Source: Nocardia macrotermitis
GTDB taxonomy: Bacteria > Actinomycetota > Actinomycetes > Mycobacteriales > Mycobacteriaceae
Length of the DNA stretch: 64,000 nucleotides
Direction of reading: 5' to 3'
NCBI RefSeq assembly: GCF_009604405.1
Contig: NZ_WEGK01000025.1
Coordinates: 1 to 64,000 of the forward strand
Both the position numbers and the translations under genes were made by a program. Positions 18,253 through 27,928 of the stretch are shown here, one piece after another (position 1 is the stretch's first letter; the number at the start of each line of letters is the position of its first letter). The notes beneath the pieces are model-generated. The model did not search any database and was not told where the DNA came from. It saw only the letters and a list, made by a program, of their open reading frames with translations.

Positions 18253-19554
18253 ATGGCATTGAACAAGGTGAGGTCACGACGCTCGTCCCGGACCTCCCGC
18301 GCCGCACTGGCCGCCGCCTCGGCGGCGCTGCTCACCGCGACCCTCGCGACCGGATGTTCGAGCAGCACCGGCACCAACCCGGCCACACAGGACCTCGACG
18401 GTCGCGGCCCGATCACCTTCGTCGAAGGTAAGGACACCTCCGAGACCGGTGCGGTGAAACAGCTCATCGACCGCTGGAACGCCGCGCACCCGACCGAGAA
18501 GGTCACCTTCAAGGAGCAGTCCAACGACGCCTCCCAGCAGCACGACGACATGGCCCAACACCTGCAGGCCAAACAGTCGGACTACGACGTGATGGCGCTG
18601 GACGTCACCTGGACCGCGGAATTCGCGGCCAAGGGCTGGTTGCAGCCGCTGAAGGACACCTTCGCGCTGGACACCTCCACGCTGCTGTCCCCGACCGTCG
18701 CCAGCGCCACCTACAAGGGCAACCTGTACGCCGCGCCGCTGAACACCAACGGTGGCCTGCTGTACTACCGCAAGGACCTGGTGCCCAACGCGCCCAAGAC
18801 CTGGACCGAGATGCTCGGTGACTGCGCCGTCGCCAAACAGCACAATCTCGGTTGCTACGCAGGGCAATTCGCGCCCTACGAGGGTCTGACCGTGAACACC
18901 GCCGAGGTGATCAACGCGTACGGCGGCACCTTCGTCGGCCCGGACGGCAAGACCCCGACCATCGACTCCCCGCAGGCCCGCGCCGGTCTGCAGGTGCTCA
19001 CCGACGCCTACCAGAAGGGCGACATCCCCAAGGAGGCCATCTCCTTCGAGGAGCCCGAGAGCCAGAATGCCTTCGCCCAGGGCAAACTGCTGTTCCTGCG
19101 CACCTGGCCGAACTTCTACGGTGTGGCACAGGCGGATTCGTCCGCGGTGAAGGGTGAGGTCGGCGTCGCCGCACTGCCCGGCAAGGACGGCATCGGCGCG
19201 TCCACGCTCGGTGGTTACAACGCCGGTATCAGCGCGTACTCCAAGCACAAGGCCACCGCGCTGGACTTCCTGCGCTTCCTGATCAGCGAGGACGCCCAGC
19301 ACATCGTCGCCGAGGGCGCGTACCCGCCGGTGCGGGCCTCGCTGTACGACGATCCGGCGCTGATCGCGAAGTTCCCGTACCTGCCGACGCTGAAGGATTC
19401 CATCGCCAGCGCCGTGCCGCGGCCGGTGACCCCGTTCTATCCGGCGGTGTCCAAGGCCATCCAGGACAACGCCTATGCTGCGATCACCGGCAAGAAGACG
19501 GTCGACGCCGCGATCACCGGTATGCAGAAGGGTATCGAGGCCGCCGGTTCCTGA
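18253..19554 (+). CDS. sugar ABC transporter substrate-binding lipoprotein (LpqY/ThuE-like)
   Basis: ATG 18253 follows TGGAGTATCG. A long basic N-terminus and hydrophobic core end in the lipobox ATGC with Cys35, so the 433-residue protein is membrane-anchored outside the cell. The SBP_bac_1 fold carries VMALDVTWTAEFAAKGW and PPVRASLYDDP, which resemble the mycobacterial trehalose-binding protein LpqY. Two permease genes follow directly. Trehalose recycling is therefore the best guess, with maltose-type sugars as an alternative. Confidence 0.85.
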   Translation: MALNKVRSRRSSRTSRAALAAASAALLTATLATGCSSSTGTNPATQDLDGRGPITFVEGKDTSETGAVKQLIDRWNAAHPTEKVTFKEQSNDASQQHDDMAQHLQAKQSDYDVMALDVTWTAEFAAKGWLQPLKDTFALDTSTLLSPTVASATYKGNLYAAPLNTNGGLLYYRKDLVPNAPKTWTEMLGDCAVAKQHNLGCYAGQFAPYEGLTVNTAEVINAYGGTFVGPDGKTPTIDSPQARAGLQVLTDAYQKGDIPKEAISFEEPESQNAFAQGKLLFLRTWPNFYGVAQADSSAVKGEVGVAALPGKDGIGASTLGGYNAGISAYSKHKATALDFLRFLISEDAQHIVAEGAYPPVRASLYDDPALIAKFPYLPTLKDSIASAVPRPVTPFYPAVSKAIQDNAYAAITGKKTVDAAITGMQKGIEAAGS

Positions 19555-19601
19555 CCGCGAAAGCGCCTGTGCCGAGCCGAGTCCCGTAGGAGAGAAGTAA
19601 C

Positions 19602-20699
19602 GTGTCGGATCCTTCGGGAACGTCGGAGTACCCGCCTGTGGATGAGCCGGTCGACGAGGTCGTGGACGGACCGGTCGACGAGATCGTCGGCGATGCGGCG
19701 GGCGGTGTCGCGACCGTGGTCACCGCCCGGCCCCCGCGCCGGAAGTCCTCGATCGCCCGCGCCCTGCCCGACACCGGGCGCGCCTGGATATTCGTGGCCC
19801 CGGTGCTGGTGGCCCTGGCCGTGGTCATCGGGTATCCGGTGGTGCGGGCGGTGAGCATGTCCTTCCAGAAGGACTCCGGGCTCGATCCCGCGACGGGCAT
19901 GTTCGTCAACGGCGGCAGCGCCGGATTCAGCAACTACACGCACTGGCTGTTGCAGCAGTGCGCATTGCCCGCGGGCGGGACCGAAGCCTGCCCGACCGGC
20001 AACCTCGGCTCGCAGTTCTGGGCCGCGATCCTGGTGACCCTGCTGTTCACCGTCATCACCGTGACGCTCGAGGCGGTCATCGGGCTCGGGATGGCGACGG
20101 TGATGGGCAAGACCTTCAAGGGACGGGCACTGCTGCGGGCGGCGGTGCTGATCCCCTGGGCCATCCCGACCGCGGTCACCGCGCGGCTGTGGGAATTCAT
20201 GTTCCAGTACGACGGCGTGGTGAATCGTGTTCTCGGAACACACATTCTGTGGCAGACCGACCCGCTGTGGTCACGGTTCGCGGTGATCATCGCCGACGTG
20301 TGGAAGACGACGCCGTTCATGGCGTTGCTGATTCTCGCCGGGCTGCAAGTGATTCCGGCCGACGTGTACGAGGCGGCGCGAGTGGATGGGGCGTCGGCGT
20401 GGCAGCGGTTCACGCACATCACGCTGCCGCTGCTCAAACCCGCTCTGCTGGTGGCGATCCTGTTCCGCACCATGGACGCGCTGCGGCTCTACGATCTGCC
20501 CGCGATCATGACGCAGGGCAACGCCAACACCCGGACGCTGTCGATCCTGGTGGTCGATCAGGTGCGGCAGGGGGCCAACAGCGCCTCGGCACTGTCGGTG
20601 ATCACCTTCCTGCTGATCTTCGCGGTCGCGTTCGTGCTGGTGAAGGTGTTGGGCGCGAACGCGGTCGCGACACAGGAAGAACAGCGGAGGGCGCACTGA
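19602..20699 (+). CDS. sugar ABC transporter permease, SugA/MalF type
   Basis: GTG 19602 follows AGGAGAGAAGTAAC. The first 40 residues are acidic with a repeated VDE motif (PVDEPVDEVVDGPVDEIV) and precede the membrane part, an unusual extension. About six hydrophobic helices follow. The EAA loop that docks on the ATPase is present as EAARVDGASAWQRFTHITLP. It forms the membrane channel with the next gene product, which overlaps it by one base (TGATG). Confidence 0.88.
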   Translation: MSDPSGTSEYPPVDEPVDEVVDGPVDEIVGDAAGGVATVVTARPPRRKSSIARALPDTGRAWIFVAPVLVALAVVIGYPVVRAVSMSFQKDSGLDPATGMFVNGGSAGFSNYTHWLLQQCALPAGGTEACPTGNLGSQFWAAILVTLLFTVITVTLEAVIGLGMATVMGKTFKGRALLRAAVLIPWAIPTAVTARLWEFMFQYDGVVNRVLGTHILWQTDPLWSRFAVIIADVWKTTPFMALLILAGLQVIPADVYEAARVDGASAWQRFTHITLPLLKPALLVAILFRTMDALRLYDLPAIMTQGNANTRTLSILVVDQVRQGANSASALSVITFLLIFAVAFVLVKVLGANAVATQEEQRRAH

Positions 20700-21604
20700 T
20701 GAGCGACACCGGATTCGCCGATGCCGTCGCCGTGCCGGAAACCTCCGGCACGGTTCGGGCACGGATGCCGTTGAGCCGCCGATTGCGTTCCGCGAGTACG
20801 TATATCGGCGCGCTGATCATTCTGGTGTGGGGGCTGGGGCCGTTCTACTGGATGGCCGTCACCGCGTTCCGCGATCCGGCGTACACGTTCGACAACACGC
20901 CGTGGCCGTCGCATCTGACGACGCAGAACTTCAAGAACGCCTTCGACACCAGTCGCGGCAACAACTTCGGGCGGGCGCTGACCAACAGCGTCGTCATCGG
21001 CGCGGCCACCACGGTGATCGCGCTGCTGATCGGCATGATGGCCGCATACGCGTTGGCGCGCATCACTTTCCGGGGTAAGACGCTGGTCGCCGGGCTGGTG
21101 CTGAGCGCGTCGATGTTCCCGGTGGTGGTGCTGGTGACGCCGCTGTTCCAGCTGTTCACCGATATCGGCTGGCTCGGCCACTACCAGGCGATGATCATCC
21201 CGAACATCTCCTTCGTCCTGCCGATGACGGTGTACGTGCTGGCGTCGTTCTTCGCCGAATTGCCCTGGGAGCTCGAAGAAGCCGCGCGCATCGACGGCGC
21301 GTCCCGCCTCCAGGCGTTCCGCCTCGTGATGCTCCCCCTGGCGGCCCCCGCCGTCTTCACCACCGCCATCCTGGCCTTCATCGCCGCCGTCAACGAATAC
21401 CTGCTGTCCAGCCTGCTGTCCTCGGACGCCACCGAACCGGTCACCGTCGCCATCGCCCGCTTCTCCGGCAACGACCCCCTGGTCCAGCCCTACACGGCGA
21501 TCATGGCCGCGGGCATCATCGTCACCGTCCCGCTGGTGATCATGGTCCTGCTCTTCCAGCGCCGCATCATCTCCGGCCTGACCGCGGGTGGCGTCAAGAG
21601 CTAG
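20699..21604 (+). CDS. sugar ABC transporter permease, SugB/MalG type
   Basis: ATG at 20699 overlaps the stop of the first permease, a sign of translational coupling. The 301-residue protein has a cytosolic N-terminus, about six membrane helices and the EAA loop EAARIDGASRLQAFRLVMLP. It pairs with the SugA/MalF-type permease to import the sugar delivered by the lipoprotein. No ATPase gene follows. Confidence 0.88.
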   Translation: MSDTGFADAVAVPETSGTVRARMPLSRRLRSASTYIGALIILVWGLGPFYWMAVTAFRDPAYTFDNTPWPSHLTTQNFKNAFDTSRGNNFGRALTNSVVIGAATTVIALLIGMMAAYALARITFRGKTLVAGLVLSASMFPVVVLVTPLFQLFTDIGWLGHYQAMIIPNISFVLPMTVYVLASFFAELPWELEEAARIDGASRLQAFRLVMLPLAAPAVFTTAILAFIAAVNEYLLSSLLSSDATEPVTVAIARFSGNDPLVQPYTAIMAAGIIVTVPLVIMVLLFQRRIISGLTAGGVKS

Positions 21605-21898
21605 GACGCGCGTTCGGCGGAATCGGATACGTTCTCGGGCTACCCCGGGGTCGGTGAAGTGAACGCCGGTTCGGCGTCGATCAGAGTTCCACGTCCGCCG
21701 TCGCGACGCCGTTGACGGTCGGGCTGTCGCACGACCGCCTCGGCCGCTGTGGATCGGGATTCCGCACACGCAGTGAAGCACGCACGGTGTCGCGCGGGCT
21801 GTCGGTGTCGGGGATCGGGGCGCGGGTCTTAGGCTGGTAGGCGAATTCTGTCGTGCGGTTGTTCGATCACCTTGTTCTGGTAGGCCGAGGAGTTGATC

Positions 21899-24151
21899 GT
21901 GGGATCGATCCGTGTGTGGGGGCGGGGTCGGGGGCGCAGGGCCGCGCCCTATGCGTCGTTGGCAGGGTGGAACGAACTGCCGGGGCGGGTTCGGCGGCAG
22001 CATGCGGCACCGCAGCGCAGGAGCAGGCCGGAGGGGAACGAGCCCGCGCACGAGCGGCCGCGGCGGACTCGGGGGCAGCGGATCAGGCGGTTGTTGCTGG
22101 CGTTGTTCGTGATCTTCTTCGTGATTCCGGTGTTGCTGTTGGGGTTGGCGTACTGGAGTGCGCAGGTGCCCGCGCCGGATGCGGTGCAGTCCAATCAGAT
22201 CGCGACGATCACGGCCGACGACGGGAACACCGTTTTGGCGAGAATCGTTCCGCCGGAAGGGAATCGGACTCCCGTGCCATTGGCGCAGGTGCCGGTCGCG
22301 GTGCGGGACGCGGTGCTCTCGGCGGAGGATCGGAACTTCTACACCAATCCCGGCTACTCGACCTCGGCGTTCGTGCGCGCGGCGCGGGACAACCTGCTCG
22401 GGCGCGACGACGCGGGCGGCGGGTCGACGATCACCCAGCAGTACGTGAAGAACGCGTTCCTGAGCTCGGAGCGCACCCTCACGCGCAAGGTGCGGGAGCT
22501 GATCATCTCGGCGAAGATGGCGCGGCAGTGGAGCAAGGACGACATCCTCGCGGCCTATCTGAACACCATCTACTACGGTCGCGGGGCGTACGGGATCGCG
22601 GCGGCGGCGCGCGCCTACTTCAACGAACCGGTGCCGGAACTGACCGTGGCGCAGGGCGCGGTGCTGGCCTCGGTGATCCGCACTCCCGCACTGCTGGATC
22701 CGGAAACGCATCTGCCGCAGCTGACCGAACGCTGGAACTACGTCCTCGACGGCATGGTCGGCATGGGCAAGTTGAGCGCGAAAGACCGTGCGGCGACGCA
22801 GTTTCCGCAGATCGCGCCGATCAGCGCGTTCACCGACGAGGCCGCGCACAATGCCAACGGGCTGATCCGCACCCAGGTGCTGGCCGAACTGCGCAATGCC
22901 GGAATCAGCCAGCAGGAGATCGACACCGGGGCGTTGCGCATCACCACCACCATCGATCCGCGTGCCCAGCAGGCGGCGTTGCGCGCGGTGCACGACACAC
23001 TGGCCACGCAACCGGACCAGCTGCGCAGCGCGGTGGTGTCGGTCGACCCGCGTTCGGGTGCGGTGCGCGCCTACTACGGCGGGGACGACGGCGTCGGCTT
23101 CGACTTCGCGCAGGCGCCGTTGCAGACCGGGTCCTCGTTCAAGACGTTCGCGGTGCTGGCGGCGTTGCAGCAGGGGATCACGCTGTCGTATCCGATCAAC
23201 AGCGCGCCAGTGACGGTGAACGGCGTCGCGGTGACCAATGTCGAAGGGGAATCCTGCGGAACCTGTTCGCTGGCCGAGGCTTTCAAACGGTCGCTGAACA
23301 CGAGTTTCTACCGGCTCGCCGAGACGATCGGGCCGCAGGCCATCGCGGATGCCGCACATCAGGCCGGGATTCCGGAGCAGATTCCGGGCATCGCGGGACG
23401 CACCCTCAGCGAGAACGGCGGGCCGCCCGCGCTGGCGATCGTGCTGGGCGCGTATTCGGTGCGGCCGCTGGACATGGCGGTGGCGTATGCGACGGTCGCG
23501 GATTCGGGGATGTATCACACGCCGTTCATCGTGCAGCGCGTCGTGCGGGGGGACGGGCAGGTACTGCTGGACCGCGGGGTGCCCGGTAAGGATCAACTGC
23601 CCGCGCAGCAACGTTTCTCGGCGCAGGTCACCAACACCACGATCTCCGCGATGCTGCCGATCGCGGCGTATTCCAACGGTCACGCGCTGTCCGGCCGCCC
23701 GGCCGCCGCCAAGACCGGCACCACCCAGCTCGGCGACACCGGAGCCAACAAGGACGCCTGGATGGTCGGATTCACCCCGTCGCTGTCGACGGCGGTATGG
23801 GTCGGCACCGCCCGACCCCAGGCCATCCGCACCTCCGGCGGCGCGCCCATCTACGGCGCGGGCCTGCCCTCGGACATCTGGAAGCGAACCATGGACGGCG
23901 CGCTGAGCGGTACCCCGGCCGAACGTTTCCCGACCACCGCACCCAGCGAGACCGAGGGCCCGTTCATCGCCACGCCGCCGTCCACCCAGCAGTCGCACGG
24001 CCCGTTCGACATCCTCGCGCCGCCGACCACCACCGCGCCACGCCGCCGCACCCCGGTGCCCGCACCCGCTCCGGCCCCGGTCCCCGCACCGCCCGCACCG
24101 CCCCGGCAGGTCGAGATCTTCCCCGGTCTGAGCGTCCCGGTCCCCCGCTGA
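21899..24151 (+). CDS. class A penicillin-binding protein (transglycosylase/transpeptidase)
   Basis: I prefer GTG 21899, six bases after GAGGAG; a TTG six bases earlier would abut it. The 750-residue protein has a basic cytosolic head, one membrane helix near residues 60-85, a GT51 glycosyltransferase domain (catalytic Glu in SAEDRNFY; GGGSTITQQYVKN) and a transpeptidase domain with S412-S-F-K, SLN at 465 and KTG at 605. It polymerises and cross-links peptidoglycan outside the membrane. The tail is Pro/Ala-rich and ends VEIFPGLSVPVPR. It is a close paralogue of the protein at 32506-35256 but has a much shorter head. Confidence 0.9.
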   Translation: MGSIRVWGRGRGRRAAPYASLAGWNELPGRVRRQHAAPQRRSRPEGNEPAHERPRRTRGQRIRRLLLALFVIFFVIPVLLLGLAYWSAQVPAPDAVQSNQIATITADDGNTVLARIVPPEGNRTPVPLAQVPVAVRDAVLSAEDRNFYTNPGYSTSAFVRAARDNLLGRDDAGGGSTITQQYVKNAFLSSERTLTRKVRELIISAKMARQWSKDDILAAYLNTIYYGRGAYGIAAAARAYFNEPVPELTVAQGAVLASVIRTPALLDPETHLPQLTERWNYVLDGMVGMGKLSAKDRAATQFPQIAPISAFTDEAAHNANGLIRTQVLAELRNAGISQQEIDTGALRITTTIDPRAQQAALRAVHDTLATQPDQLRSAVVSVDPRSGAVRAYYGGDDGVGFDFAQAPLQTGSSFKTFAVLAALQQGITLSYPINSAPVTVNGVAVTNVEGESCGTCSLAEAFKRSLNTSFYRLAETIGPQAIADAAHQAGIPEQIPGIAGRTLSENGGPPALAIVLGAYSVRPLDMAVAYATVADSGMYHTPFIVQRVVRGDGQVLLDRGVPGKDQLPAQQRFSAQVTNTTISAMLPIAAYSNGHALSGRPAAAKTGTTQLGDTGANKDAWMVGFTPSLSTAVWVGTARPQAIRTSGGAPIYGAGLPSDIWKRTMDGALSGTPAERFPTTAPSETEGPFIATPPSTQQSHGPFDILAPPTTTAPRRRTPVPAPAPAPVPAPPAPPRQVEIFPGLSVPVPR

Positions 24152-24529
24152 ACACGGATGTCGCGGCACCGGAAACGTTGCCGCGACCGACTCCGTCTCA
24201 CTGATCGCGACCAGGTCGAGATCATCTTCCACCGCCATGTCACAGCCCCCGACTAAGCTCGGGGAACGGAGTACGCGACGGCAACACCGCCGTCGACCGG
24301 CCCGATGTGGGTCGATCAGCCGACACGCATAGGATCACCTGAAGCAGGGACAGAACAACCCCAGGTCACCCGATTTCCCGCCCACCCCACGACACTCCGA
24401 CACCCGGCAGGGGCCCGCCCGGGCCCGAGCGAGTGGAGCTTGCCGGAGCGGGAACGGAAGACCGGGTTGACAGGGCCCCACCCGCCGCAGCGGAGCGGAG
24501 GCCGGAGATACGAGATAGGGGCGACACCG
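24152..24529. other. intergenic region with a small hairpin
   Basis: This 378-base gap separates the PBP gene from the GyrI-like pair. CCCCGA and TCGGGG (24247-24264) form a short perfect hairpin with a six-base loop and no T-run, a weak terminator candidate. No convincing gene is seen on either strand. Confidence 0.4.
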
Positions 24530-24991
24530 GTGGATTTCAATATCGTCGAGCGCCACGAGACGCTGGTCGCGGGCACCGTCCTGCGCAGCCCGGCGCTGGC
24601 GGTCGAAGGCCCGCGCCGGCTGAAGGTGGAGGAGGCCTGGCGGCACAACCTCAAACGCGAGCTGCCGGGCCCCCCGGCGAGCGCGTACGTCGACCACGCG
24701 CCGGAGATCGGTTCGTATCTGACGCACATCGTCGGCTACCGCTGCGCGAGCCTCGACGAACTGTTACCCGGTGATGTGCTGGCACGCGTGCCGGGCGGCC
24801 GGTTCGCCCGATTCATCCGCAGCGGCGACAACCTGGGCGACACCATCGTCTCGGTGTGGCGGGCGGTGTGGGATCTGGAGACCGCGGGTGCGCTGGTGCG
24901 CGCCTACACCGGCGATTTCGAGCACTATCCGGACCAGCGCACGGTCGAGGTCTTCGTTGCGCTGGCCGACGACGACACGGGCGAGAAGTAG
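24530..24991 (+). CDS. GyrI-like effector-binding protein
   Basis: The start is taken at GTG 24530 because the sequence from there (VDFNIVERHETLVAGT) matches the start of the next gene (MDFEIVTLGESLVGG), while upstream in-frame sequence looks non-coding. The 153-residue product resembles the stand-alone effector-binding domain of BmrR/GyrI proteins: GDVLARVPGGRFARFI and TVEVFVALADD. Such proteins bind hydrophobic small molecules. No DNA-binding domain is present. Confidence 0.65.
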   Translation: MDFNIVERHETLVAGTVLRSPALAVEGPRRLKVEEAWRHNLKRELPGPPASAYVDHAPEIGSYLTHIVGYRCASLDELLPGDVLARVPGGRFARFIRSGDNLGDTIVSVWRAVWDLETAGALVRAYTGDFEHYPDQRTVEVFVALADDDTGEK

Positions 24992-25000
24992 GGCGCGGAC

Positions 25001-25426
25001 ATGGATTTCGAGATAGTCACCCTGGGTGAGAGCCTCGTCGGCGGGCTCACCGTTCCGCTGGTCGGTCGCGAGGTGGCCGCCCGCGATCTGGACCTGGTCA
25101 ATTTCACCTGGGACAGATACCTGTCCCGGGAGAAGGACGCCCAGCGCGTGGCCGCCTACGTCGGGCAGAACGATCACGCCGTCGCGGTCCTGGGCTACGA
25201 ACTCACCGCCCTGGACGAACTCGACACCGGCGACGTCCTGACCCGCATCCCGGCCGGGCGCTACGCCAAATTCGTGGTCTCCGACAAACCGTACGACCTG
25301 CTGCGCACCGCCTGGGCCAAGGTCGCCAAGGCCGAGGCCGCGGGCACCATCACCCGCTCCCACAGCGCGGAGATCGAGCGTTACACGGGGCCTGCCTCGG
25401 TGGAGGTCTTCGTCTCCCTGGACTGA
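25001..25426 (+). CDS. GyrI-like effector-binding protein, tandem paralogue
   Basis: This 141-residue protein starts nine bases after the stop of its paralogue and shares the same fold pattern (LDTGDVLTRIPAGRYAKFVV and ASVEVFVSLD at the C-terminus). It is probably cotranscribed and may form a mixed dimer with the first. Tandem duplication is the simplest origin. Ligand and role are not known. Confidence 0.72.
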   Translation: MDFEIVTLGESLVGGLTVPLVGREVAARDLDLVNFTWDRYLSREKDAQRVAAYVGQNDHAVAVLGYELTALDELDTGDVLTRIPAGRYAKFVVSDKPYDLLRTAWAKVAKAEAAGTITRSHSAEIERYTGPASVEVFVSLD

Positions 25427-25573
25427 ATCGATCCGGGGTCGGCCGAGCCGAATATTCGGCTCGGAGTCCGGTTCACAGCGCGGTGACATCTGATCCAGAG
25501 GAATGCGAACGACCCGAGCGCTGGGGTTCAGGTCCTGCCCGAAATACAGCCTCGGCGAACGAGATACACAGTC

Positions 25574-26242
25574 TCAGTGGTATGTGTTCGCGGCGGCTAC
25601 CAGGGCGCGGCGGTTGGTGACGACGATGCGGCCGCGGCGTAGTTCGAGGATGCTGCGGTCCTCCAGTTCGCGCAGAATCTTGTTCGCGGTGACGCGGGTG
25701 GTGCCTGCCATCGAGGCTAGATCGTCCTGGGTGAGGCGGATTTCGGCGATGGGGGCGGGGCCGCCGTAGATGCGGGCGAGGTTGACCAGGCGGCGGACGA
25801 CGCGGGCCTCGACGGGCAGGTAGAGGGCCTCCAGCACCATGCCCGACAGGCGGCGGACCTGTTCGACGAGGGTGTCGGTGAGCATGCGTTCGATATCGGG
25901 ATAGGTCGTGCGCAACGCGGTCAGCTGGGCGCGGCTGATGCTCAGGGTTTCCGCGTTCTCGGCGGCCTCGACGGTGGCGGTGCGTTTGGCGTCGGGGCTC
26001 AGCAGGGCCAGTTCGCCGAAGGCGTCGCCGGGGCCGATGACGCTCAATGTCGCGGTGTAACCGAGCGGGGTGGCCACCCGGATCAGCAGCAGCCCGGATT
26101 TCACCAGGTGCAGGGTGTCGCCGGGATCGCCCTCGTGACACAGGATTTCGCGACGCTTGAACCTGCGGGGCGTGCACGAGGCGAGCAGCTGCCGCCGCTC
26201 ACCGTCCGAAAGCCCACGCAGCAGCGCGAATTCGGTCGTCAT
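25574..26242 (-). CDS. Crp/Fnr-family transcriptional regulator
   Basis: The 222-residue protein has an N-terminal cyclic-nucleotide-binding barrel, with GPGDAFGELALLSPDAKRTA in the position of the phosphate-binding cassette and an Arg at its end. A long dimer helix follows, then a C-terminal winged helix (LTQDDLASMAGTTRVTANKI). The start ATG overlaps the stop of the upstream cyclase gene by four bases. The pair is therefore translated together, and this regulator is a likely reader of the cyclase product. Confidence 0.9.
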   Translation of the reverse strand: MTTEFALLRGLSDGERRQLLASCTPRRFKRREILCHEGDPGDTLHLVKSGLLLIRVATPLGYTATLSVIGPGDAFGELALLSPDAKRTATVEAAENAETLSISRAQLTALRTTYPDIERMLTDTLVEQVRRLSGMVLEALYLPVEARVVRRLVNLARIYGGPAPIAEIRLTQDDLASMAGTTRVTANKILRELEDRSILELRRGRIVVTNRRALVAAANTYH

Positions 26243-27873
26243 CGCAGACCCTCCAACACGTAGCAGGTGACCGGCTCGCGCCGGCCCTTGACGCTGATCC
26301 CGCCCAGTTCCCGCACCGCCGCGCGCGGACCGAGCTGCGCGTACGTCGCGCCGCCGATCACCACCGTGCCGGGTTCGGCCACCCCCTCCAACCGGGCCGC
26401 GGTATTGGTGGTGTCACCGATCGCGGTGTAGTTGCGCATCTGCGCCGCACCGACATTGCCGACCAGCGCGGGCCCGGTGTTCACCCCGACCCGGAAGCGC
26501 GGCCAGTCCGGATGTCCCGCCGCGATCTGCCAGACCGCGTACTGCAACCCCAGCCCCGCCCGAGCCGCCCGCCACGCGTGATCCGGTTGCGCGTTGGGCG
26601 CGTTGAACACCGCCATCACCGCATCCCCGACGAACTGCACCACCGTGCCACCCTCCGCCAGGATGACCGGCACGATCGCGCCGTAATAGGTGTTCAGCAT
26701 CTGCACCACCGCCGCCGGATCGGTGCGCTCGGCGAACGGCGTGAACCCCGCCAGATCCGCCATCAACACACTCACCTCCGCGATCCGCCCGCCGAGATCG
26801 GCCTGCGCGGGATCGGCGAGCAGTTCGGTCGCCACCGCCGGGGACATGTAGGAGCGGAACAGCTCGTCCAACTGCCCGTACAGCCGCGCGTTCTGCGCGA
26901 GCACCGCCAATTGCCGTTCGGTGAGCCCGAATCGACGCGACAGCCGCACCCCGACCGGTCCCAGCGGCTCCTGCGCGGACACCCCGCTCGCGGCCCGCTC
27001 CCGCAGAATGCCGACCATCTCGGTCAGCGCCCGCTCGTAATCACGCTCCAGCGAGGCCATCGTCTGTTGCAGCGTGACGCTGTCGAACAATCCGAGAGCC
27101 GAACCCTCCCTGCGGAATTGCAGATGCGTACTGACCGCGATCAGCGCGAACGCCACCACCATCAGCACATGCCATTCCCACCACGAGGTCCGCCAGCTGC
27201 GCCCGAATCCGACCGCGAGCAGCGCCTCGATCAACAGGACGAAGGTGGTGCAGATGGTGAGCAGCAGCAGCGCGCGACGTTGCACGAACCGCCACGCGTA
27301 CCTGATCGCCGCACCCAGATAGCACAGCGCGCCCACCGCCGCGATGCCGACCAGCGGGCCGGAAGACTCTGTGGCGCTGGGTGTTCCGTTCAGCGGAGGC
27401 AGCCGGGTCAGCGAGATCGCCGACCACACCACGAAACTCAGCGCCGGTAGCGTCGAGAGCAGCCAGGTCTGCCGGTGCAGCCGCGCGACGGTCTCCGGCC
27501 CGTACTCGAACGCCGAGGCCAGCGCGGCGATCCCGCCGAGCGTCAATCCGATCGGCACCGCGTACACGAATCCGGCGTTCGGCGAATCCAGGATCACCCC
27601 GGGCGTCGCGACCGCGTGCAGCGCGAGGAAACCCGCGGAGAACTGGAACGTCAACGAGACCAGCATCAACCGCAGATCGCGCCGGGCCCGCGCGGCCCGG
27701 AACAGGACGATGCCCAACCCCGTCGCCAGCACCGCCGCGGCCAGCACCAGCCAGAAGTGCTGCACATGATGTTCGTAGTGGGCGTCCAGCATCGGCTGGG
27801 CGATGAGCAACCACAGCCCCAGCGCGGGCAACGACAGGGCCGTCAGCCACGTGAGCGCTCGCACTTTGAACAC
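26239..27873 (-). CDS. membrane-bound class III adenylate/guanylate cyclase
   Basis: GTG 27873 opens a 544-residue protein. Six or seven hydrophobic helices fill the first 240 residues, a helical linker follows, and a class III cyclase domain lies at about 360-540. Metal-binding Asp residues are in VLMADLAGFT and VGDAVMAVF; the transition-state Asn and Arg are in IGDTTNTAARLE. The position that is usually Lys before the second metal motif, and helps choose adenine, is Gln here (TVVQFVGD), so base preference is uncertain. It makes cAMP or cGMP at the inner face of the membrane, and the Crp-type gene is coupled downstream. Confidence 0.9.
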   Translation of the reverse strand: MFKVRALTWLTALSLPALGLWLLIAQPMLDAHYEHHVQHFWLVLAAAVLATGLGIVLFRAARARRDLRLMLVSLTFQFSAGFLALHAVATPGVILDSPNAGFVYAVPIGLTLGGIAALASAFEYGPETVARLHRQTWLLSTLPALSFVVWSAISLTRLPPLNGTPSATESSGPLVGIAAVGALCYLGAAIRYAWRFVQRRALLLLTICTTFVLLIEALLAVGFGRSWRTSWWEWHVLMVVAFALIAVSTHLQFRREGSALGLFDSVTLQQTMASLERDYERALTEMVGILRERAASGVSAQEPLGPVGVRLSRRFGLTERQLAVLAQNARLYGQLDELFRSYMSPAVATELLADPAQADLGGRIAEVSVLMADLAGFTPFAERTDPAAVVQMLNTYYGAIVPVILAEGGTVVQFVGDAVMAVFNAPNAQPDHAWRAARAGLGLQYAVWQIAAGHPDWPRFRVGVNTGPALVGNVGAAQMRNYTAIGDTTNTAARLEGVAEPGTVVIGGATYAQLGPRAAVRELGGISVKGRREPVTCYVLEGLR

Positions 27874-27928
27874 CCGTCGAACCTACTCATCGATCCCGCG
27901 CACGGCATCCCGCCGAGCGATCCCGCGC

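Noticed and set aside
20558..24238. A 1226-codon open frame on the minus strand across the permease and PBP genes
   Set aside because: It is antisense to three well-supported genes and has the Arg/Gly/His-rich composition of a high-GC shadow frame, with no family match.
24160..24238. Minus-strand start of a small acidic peptide (MAVEDDLDLVAISETE)
   Set aside because: It looks like a precursor-peptide leader at first sight, but it runs on antisense into the PBP gene with no defined end and no modification genes nearby.
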